10,213 nucleotides of DNA, from positions 1 through 10,213 of the forward strand of contig ONPH01000054.1 of the NCBI GenBank assembly GCA_900319655.1, written 5' to 3'. The notes beneath the pieces are model-generated. The model saw only the letters and a program-made list of their open reading frames with translations, made no database searches and was not told where the DNA came from. Below, piece after piece: positions 6,530 through 10,213 of this stretch; position 1 is the stretch's first letter, and each line of letters opens with the position of its first letter. The position numbers were made by a program, and so were the translations under genes. This DNA is from an uncultured Eubacteriales bacterium. Its GTDB lineage: Bacteria; Bacillota; Clostridia; Oscillospirales; Acutalibacteraceae.

Positions 6530-6615
6530 AAGATAAGAGATTATCTGTTAATACGCTATTCCTTCTATAACCCAATATACCCCCTAAAACAACCGAGGAA
6601 TCCTCGGTTGTTTTT
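6530..6615 (+). ncRNA. Candidate small RNA or prematurely terminated leader, about 86 nt
   Basis: The predicted transcript runs from the promoter at 6518 to a strong terminator. Its 5' end folds as AGATAA (6531-6536), loop GAGA (a GNRA-type tetraloop), TTATCT (6541-6546). A pyrimidine-rich unpaired stretch ending in five C (6580-6584) follows, and the terminator hairpin makes the 3' end. No plausible peptide gene with a ribosome binding site is seen in it. A hairpin, an open C-rich seed and a terminator is a layout typical of trans-acting small RNAs. It could equally be an attenuator in front of carD. The rest of the 6422-6795 gap (6616-6731) shows nothing recognisable. It matches no RNA family I know. 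Confidence 0.45.
6586..6615 (+). terminator. Strong intrinsic terminator in front of carD
   Basis: AAAACAACCGAGG (6586-6598) pairs perfectly over 13 bp with CCTCGGTTGTTTT (6602-6614), leaving a 3-nt loop, and the U-tract runs to 6615. The A-run on the left arm makes it potentially functional in both directions. It lies after the pseudokinase terminator, so it must serve another transcript. Confidence 0.88.
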
Positions 6616-6731
6616 CTTTGTACGCCAAACGTCTGTATACATTTGCGCCAAGCTGTTAATTACTTGCAATCAGCGGAAATATAGCTGTTTATGCACATTT
6701 TTTTACTATGTATGTTTAGTGATTTTGCCTA

Positions 6732-6760
6732 TGTCATTTTATGACGAAATATGCTATAAT
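6732..6760 (+). promoter_or_regulatory. Extended -10 promoter for carD
   Basis: TGCTATAAT (6752-6760) is a perfect extended -10, identical to that of the pseudokinase gene. The -35 at 17 nt (TGTCAT, 6732-6737) is weak, as is usual with extended -10 promoters. The start should be near 6767, giving a leader of about 29 nt. Confidence 0.7.
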
Positions 6761-6783
6761 AATGTAGTAAAAATCTGATGTTT

Positions 6784-6789
6784 GGGGGA
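6784..6789 (+). promoter_or_regulatory. G-rich ribosome binding site deciding the carD start
   Basis: GGGGGA lies 6 nt before the ATG at 6796. An earlier in-frame ATG at 6778 would add six residues but has no ribosome binding site and sits in the short leader. It would also shift the CarD N-terminus (MFSVGQNVLY) away from its usual position. The run of five G departs from AAGGAGG. Confidence 0.75.
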
Positions 6790-6795
6790 TATAAA

Positions 6796-7281
6796 ATGTT
6801 CAGCGTAGGGCAAAATGTACTGTACGGTACAAACGGTGTTTGCGTTGTAAACGACATTACCGAAAAAAAGGTCGGTAAGGTCTCTATGGAGTATTATGTA
6901 CTTAAACCGCTTGATACTAATTTTTCAACTCTCTTTGTTCCGACAAAGAACGAGGCGCTTGTCAAAAAAATCCGCGGCGTTATGACTAAAGATATGATAA
7001 ACGGAGTTTTGTCAAAGCTTCCCGAGCCCGGCGAGTGGAACGACAACAAGCAGGAGCGCAGTGAGCAGTTCAAGGCGGTTATCTCAAACGGCGATTTTAC
7101 CGAGCTTATCAGGATGATAAGGCTTATATATAAACATTCCGATGAGCTTTCGGAGCTCGGCAGACACCTTCATATGTCTGACGAACGGCTCTTAAAGGAA
7201 GCCGAAAAAATGGTGACTGAGGAGATTGAATTTGTCCTTGACGTCGATAAACAGCAGGCTATCGAAATGATTTTGAAATAA
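6796..7281 (+). CDS. carD: CarD/CdnL-family transcriptional regulator
   Basis: Proteins of this family bind the RNA polymerase beta subunit through an N-terminal Tudor-like domain, shared with the transcription-repair factor Mfd, and stabilise or tune open promoter complexes. The 161 residues fit the family. The RNA polymerase-interaction domain is about 1-60, with the diagnostic start MFSVGQNVLYGTNGVCVV, then EYYVLKPLD and STLFVPT. An all-helical C-terminal domain follows (about 61-161), rich in charged residues. The Clostridia have several such regulators of unknown target; no specific pathway can be assigned. The start at 6796 is chosen by its G-rich ribosome binding site. It is monocistronic: its own promoter lies upstream and a terminator follows 7 nt after the stop. 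The short transcript just upstream may regulate it (inference). Confidence 0.92.
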   Translation: MFSVGQNVLYGTNGVCVVNDITEKKVGKVSMEYYVLKPLDTNFSTLFVPTKNEALVKKIRGVMTKDMINGVLSKLPEPGEWNDNKQERSEQFKAVISNGDFTELIRMIRLIYKHSDELSELGRHLHMSDERLLKEAEKMVTEEIEFVLDVDKQQAIEMILK

Positions 7282-7288
7282 AAAATAT

Positions 7289-7317
7289 GCGCTGACGTTG
7301 CTTGCGTCAGCGCTTTT
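7289..7317. terminator. Bidirectional terminator between convergent carD and tex
   Basis: GCGCTGACG (7289-7297) pairs over 9 bp with CGTCAGCGC (7305-7313) around a 7-nt loop. Four T follow on the + strand. Reading the other way, the stem is followed by an AU-rich stretch with a T5 run, so it can also end tex. Confidence 0.88.
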
Positions 7318-7327
7318 GCTTTATCTG

Positions 7328-9460
7328 TTAACCTTTCATAGTCAGCGAAATGCGGTTTTTCTTAACGTCAACCGAGAGAATTTTAACATTCACAATGTCC
7401 CCGACCTTTAGCACCTCAGACGGATGCTTGATGTACCTGTCGCAGATTTGCGAGATGTGCACAAGTCCGTCCTGATGAACGCCGATATCAACAAACGCTC
7501 CAAAGTCGATAACGTTGCGCACAGTGCCCTTAAGCTCCATACCTTCCTTGAGGTCTTTAATGTCGAGCACGTCCGAGCGGAGCATCGGCTTGGGCATTTC
7601 GTCACGCGGATCGCGCCCGGGCTTTGAAAGCTCCTTTACGATGTCGTCAAGCGTCGGCAGTCCTACGCCGAGTTTTTCTGCGAGTTTTTTTGTACCGCTC
7701 TGCTTAACGCGCTGTGCAATGTCGGTGAATTTAGCTGATTTTATTTCTTTATCAGAATAATCGACGAGCTTCAAAAGCTCCTTCGCCGTGGCGTAGCTTT
7801 CGGGGTGAACGCCTGTGTTGTCGAGCGGATTGCGGCTCTCGGGTACTCTCAAAAAGCCTGCGCACTGCTCAAACGCCTTCGGACCGAGCTTGGGAACTTT
7901 CTTTAATTCCGCACGGGAATTAAACGCTCCGTTTTCCTCGCGGTAAGCGACAATGTTTTTGCACACCGTCGAGTTAAGTCCCGACACTCTCAAAAGCAGG
8001 GCAGGGGAGGCGGTGTTCAAATCAGCGCCGACGGAGTTTACGCAGTCCTCAACAACGCCGTCGAGCGTTTCACCGAGCCGTTTTTGCGGCATATCGTGCT
8101 GGTACTGACCAACGCCGATTGCCTTCGGCTCAATCTTTACAAGCTCCGCGAGGGGATCTTGAAGCCTTCTTGCGATTGAAACAGCGCTCCTTAAGGTAAG
8201 GTCAAGCTCGGGCAGCTCGGTAGCCGCAAGCTTTGAAGCCGAGTAAACCGACGCGCCTGCCTCGCTGACTACCATATAGTAAACCGTGTGGTCTGCCTCT
8301 TTGATCGCGTCTGCGGCGAACATCTCGGTCTCCTTGCTCGCAGTGCCGTTGCCGATAGAAATTATATCAACGTTATGCTTCTTGATCAGTTCAAGGAGCT
8401 TTCTTTTTGACTGGGCAATTTTCTGCTCCGAGTGGGTGGGGTAGATAACCGCGGTGTCAAGCACCTTGCCCGTGCCGTCAACAACCGCGACCTTACAGCC
8501 GGTGCGGTAGCCCGGGTCAAGTCCGAGCACGGTTTTGCCCTTAACAGGCGGCTGCATAAGGAGCTGTTTTAGGTTCAGCGCAAACACCTTAATCGCGTTT
8601 TCGTCAGCGGTTTCGGTGAGCTCAGAGCGGATTTCGCGCTCGATTGAGGGGAAGATAAGCCTTGTGTAGGCATCCTCGCCTGCGGCTTTGAGTATATCCG
8701 AGCACAGCGGATTTGTTCCCTTGTCAAGAGCGCGGTTGATAACGCCGAGCGGCTGTTCGCTGTCAAGGTCAATGCTTACCTTCAAAAATCCTTCTTTTTC
8801 GCCCCTGTTAAGCGCCAAAACGCGGTGGCCTGCAATCTTCTTAACAGGCTCGCTGTAGTCGTAGTAGTTGGTGTAAACGCTGTCCTGTTCCTCGTCGGCG
8901 GCAACCGACTTAACTGAACCGCTGTTCCTGAAAATCACGCGCAGGCGCTTGCGGATTTCCGCGCTGTCGGAAAGCTGCTCCGCGATAATGTCCATCGCGC
9001 CGTTAATCGCGTCCTGAGCGGTGGGAACTTCCTTTTCCTCATCGACAAACTGCTCTGCGTATTCGGTAGGATTAAAGCCCTTTTCCTGCTTGATAATCCC
9101 GAGCGCGAGCGGTTCAAGTCCGCGCTGCTTTGCAACAGAAGCCCTGGTCTTTCTCTTGGGCTTGTACGGACGGTAAATATCCTCGAGCTCGCTTAAGGTC
9201 TGCGCCTTGTCAAGAGCCGAGTTGATGTCGTCGGTCAGCTTTTCCTGAGCCTCAATCAGACCGCGGATTTCCTCTCTGCGCTTGTCGAGACCGCGCAGGT
9301 AGTTTAGCTTATCGCTGAATTCGCGGATGAGCTGGTCGTCCATAGAGCCGTGCATTTCCTTGCGGTAAATTGTGTTTCCGTCGTCGAGCAGGGTAATGAT
9401 GTTCTGCGCGTACTCCTCTTTGATGTTAAACTGCTGTGATAATATGCTTGAATATTCCAT
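7328..9460 (-). CDS. tex: Tex family S1 RNA-binding protein
   Basis: Tex is a conserved cytosolic nucleic-acid-binding protein related to eukaryotic Spt6. It is linked to transcription and RNA metabolism, though its exact bacterial role is unsettled. The 710 residues show the full family layout: the Tex N-terminal helical region with YRPYKPKRKTRASVA (96-110), a YqgF/RNase H-like domain from GKTVLGLDPG (308-317) to about 430, helix-hairpin-helix motifs (about 480-545, including GLNSTVCKNIVAYRE and VPKLGPKAFEQ), and a C-terminal S1 domain (about 637-708, GTVRNVIDFGAFVDIGV). The protein ends at the S1 domain without the extra tail some homologues carry. The ATG (complement of 9458-9460) follows AAGGAG (9466-9471) closely, fixing the start. 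It lies 15 nt downstream of the NagZ-like gene and is probably cotranscribed with it. Confidence 0.97.
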   Translation of the reverse strand: MEYSSILSQQFNIKEEYAQNIITLLDDGNTIYRKEMHGSMDDQLIREFSDKLNYLRGLDKRREEIRGLIEAQEKLTDDINSALDKAQTLSELEDIYRPYKPKRKTRASVAKQRGLEPLALGIIKQEKGFNPTEYAEQFVDEEKEVPTAQDAINGAMDIIAEQLSDSAEIRKRLRVIFRNSGSVKSVAADEEQDSVYTNYYDYSEPVKKIAGHRVLALNRGEKEGFLKVSIDLDSEQPLGVINRALDKGTNPLCSDILKAAGEDAYTRLIFPSIEREIRSELTETADENAIKVFALNLKQLLMQPPVKGKTVLGLDPGYRTGCKVAVVDGTGKVLDTAVIYPTHSEQKIAQSKRKLLELIKKHNVDIISIGNGTASKETEMFAADAIKEADHTVYYMVVSEAGASVYSASKLAATELPELDLTLRSAVSIARRLQDPLAELVKIEPKAIGVGQYQHDMPQKRLGETLDGVVEDCVNSVGADLNTASPALLLRVSGLNSTVCKNIVAYREENGAFNSRAELKKVPKLGPKAFEQCAGFLRVPESRNPLDNTGVHPESYATAKELLKLVDYSDKEIKSAKFTDIAQRVKQSGTKKLAEKLGVGLPTLDDIVKELSKPGRDPRDEMPKPMLRSDVLDIKDLKEGMELKGTVRNVIDFGAFVDIGVHQDGLVHISQICDRYIKHPSEVLKVGDIVNVKILSVDVKKNRISLTMKG

Positions 9461-9475
9461 TTTTTCTCCTTAAAA

Positions 9476-10213
9476 TTAAAAGCCTAAAATTCCGAGGTCT
9501 TGCTTCCATTTCAGTATTCTTACAACCGACTGGTCGATTTGTTCAATAGGGATTTCGCCCTTGTTAACCGCGTCGATAATCGCCTGATAGCCGTCAATCG
9601 AGGTCGAACAGAGCATATCGTTTCCGCCCTTGACCGCGAGCACCGCAGGGCTTTGTTCGCCTGCAATATTCTTAACCGCGTCCATATTAAGGTCGTCGGT
9701 GATTATAACGCCCTTGAAGTTCAAATCCTTCCTGATTACCGTGTGAACCTTGTCGGAAAGCGAGGCAGGGTACTGCGAATCAATCGCTGTAATTACGTTG
9801 TGCGATACCATAACCGCGCCTGCTCCTGCCTTAATTCCCGCTTCAAACGGCAAAAAGTCATTTGAAGCAAGCTCCGCGTAGCTTCGGCTGTCGGTTGCCG
9901 AGCCTGTGTGGGTATCGGCATTGTCGCCGTAGCCCGGAAAGTGCTTCAGCACGCAGCCGAGCTTTTTTGAATTGTACGCTTCAACGGTTTTCGTGATGAA
10001 TTCGCTGACGTCCTTTGCGTTGTCGGCATAGGAACGGTCGTACATAAACGAGTCCTTATTCTTCGTTATATCGCAAACGGGAGCGAGGTTAACGTTGATT
10101 CCGAGCGATAAAAGCAAATCAGCCTTGTCGTTTTCCGCCTTAACCGCCGCGTCAACTCCGCCTTTCAGGCTGTATTCCTTCGGTGATAAAAAAGGCGAGG
10201 GGTAGAGCTTAGG
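9476..10213 (-). CDS. nagZ: GH3 beta-N-acetylhexosaminidase (NagZ-like), N-terminus outside the window
   Basis: The frame is open to the window edge: 245 codons are visible of an expected 340-420. Starting it at an internal TTG (10117) would be wrong, because the upstream in-frame residues (LYPSPFLSPKEYSLKGG) continue the protein. NagZ-type enzymes cut N-acetylglucosamine from muropeptides or other GlcNAc glycosides during wall turnover. Seen are INVNLAPVCD (39-48 of the visible part), DRSY (59-62), the GH3 NagZ signature KHFPGYGDNADTH (90-102, with the Asp100-His102 acid/base dyad typical of NagZ rather than beta-glucosidases), and ITDDLNMDAV (171-180, nucleophile Asp173 expected from the family). 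It ends soon after the barrel, so no second GH3 domain is present at the C-terminus. Secretion cannot be judged without the N-terminus; Firmicutes homologues are often exported lipoproteins. Confidence 0.9.
   Translation of the reverse strand, partial: PKLYPSPFLSPKEYSLKGGVDAAVKAENDKADLLLSLGINVNLAPVCDITKNKDSFMYDRSYADNAKDVSEFITKTVEAYNSKKLGCVLKHFPGYGDNADTHTGSATDSRSYAELASNDFLPFEAGIKAGAGAVMVSHNVITAIDSQYPASLSDKVHTVIRKDLNFKGVIITDDLNMDAVKNIAGEQSPAVLAVKGGNDMLCSTSIDGYQAIIDAVNKGEIPIEQIDQSVVRILKWKQDLGILGF

Noticed and set aside
6506..6778. Open frame of 90 codons on the + strand between the pseudokinase gene and carD
   Set aside because: It starts inside the promoter spacer, with no ribosome binding site, runs through a 13-bp terminator hairpin and the carD promoter, and has a composition typical of translated AT-rich non-coding DNA.

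Overview
The window looks like chromosomal core sequence from a Firmicute, most likely a gut-type Clostridia (Oscillospirales/Ruminococcaceae-like). The taxonomic guess is inference. It rests on the conserved order rlmN-prpC-prkC-rsgA-thiN, AAGGAGG-type ribosome binding sites, extended -10 promoters, and a CarD-family regulator together with Tex. No tRNA, rRNA, insertion sequence, phage gene or CRISPR array was seen.

Left block (1-4505, + strand): the 3' end of rlmN is followed by a tightly packed operon of a PP2C phosphatase (prpC), its PASTA-domain Ser/Thr kinase (prkC), the ribosome-assembly GTPase rsgA, and thiamine pyrophosphokinase (thiN). Gaps are 1-18 nt. The rpe gene often found between rsgA and thiN in Firmicutes is absent. 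The kinase is broken: a small out-of-frame internal deletion joins the start of the APE motif directly to the segment after subdomain IX. The kinase N-lobe is thereby separated from the membrane and PASTA half.

Middle block (4506-7320): a separately promoted gene (4781-6421) encodes an unusual protein with a zinc ribbon, a catalytically dead kinase domain, one membrane helix and two PASTA repeats. It ends in a strong intrinsic terminator. The following 374-nt gap holds a promoter with two overlapping dyads, a short (~86 nt) transcription unit closed by its own strong terminator (a candidate small RNA or attenuated leader), and a second extended -10 promoter driving a CarD/CdnL-family RNA polymerase-binding regulator. 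That gene ends in a hairpin shared with the convergent tex gene.

Right block (7328-10213, - strand): a two-gene unit, a GH3 beta-N-acetylhexosaminidase (NagZ-like, N-terminus beyond the window) followed 15 nt later by tex, an S1-domain RNA-binding protein.

Functional theme: two PASTA-domain receptor proteins (one kinase, now broken; one pseudokinase), the matching phosphatase, and a muropeptide-trimming hydrolase all point to cell-wall sensing and turnover. RlmN, RsgA, Tex and CarD concern ribosome and RNA polymerase function. The pseudokinase, the kinase lesion and the putative small RNA next to carD are the items most worth following up.
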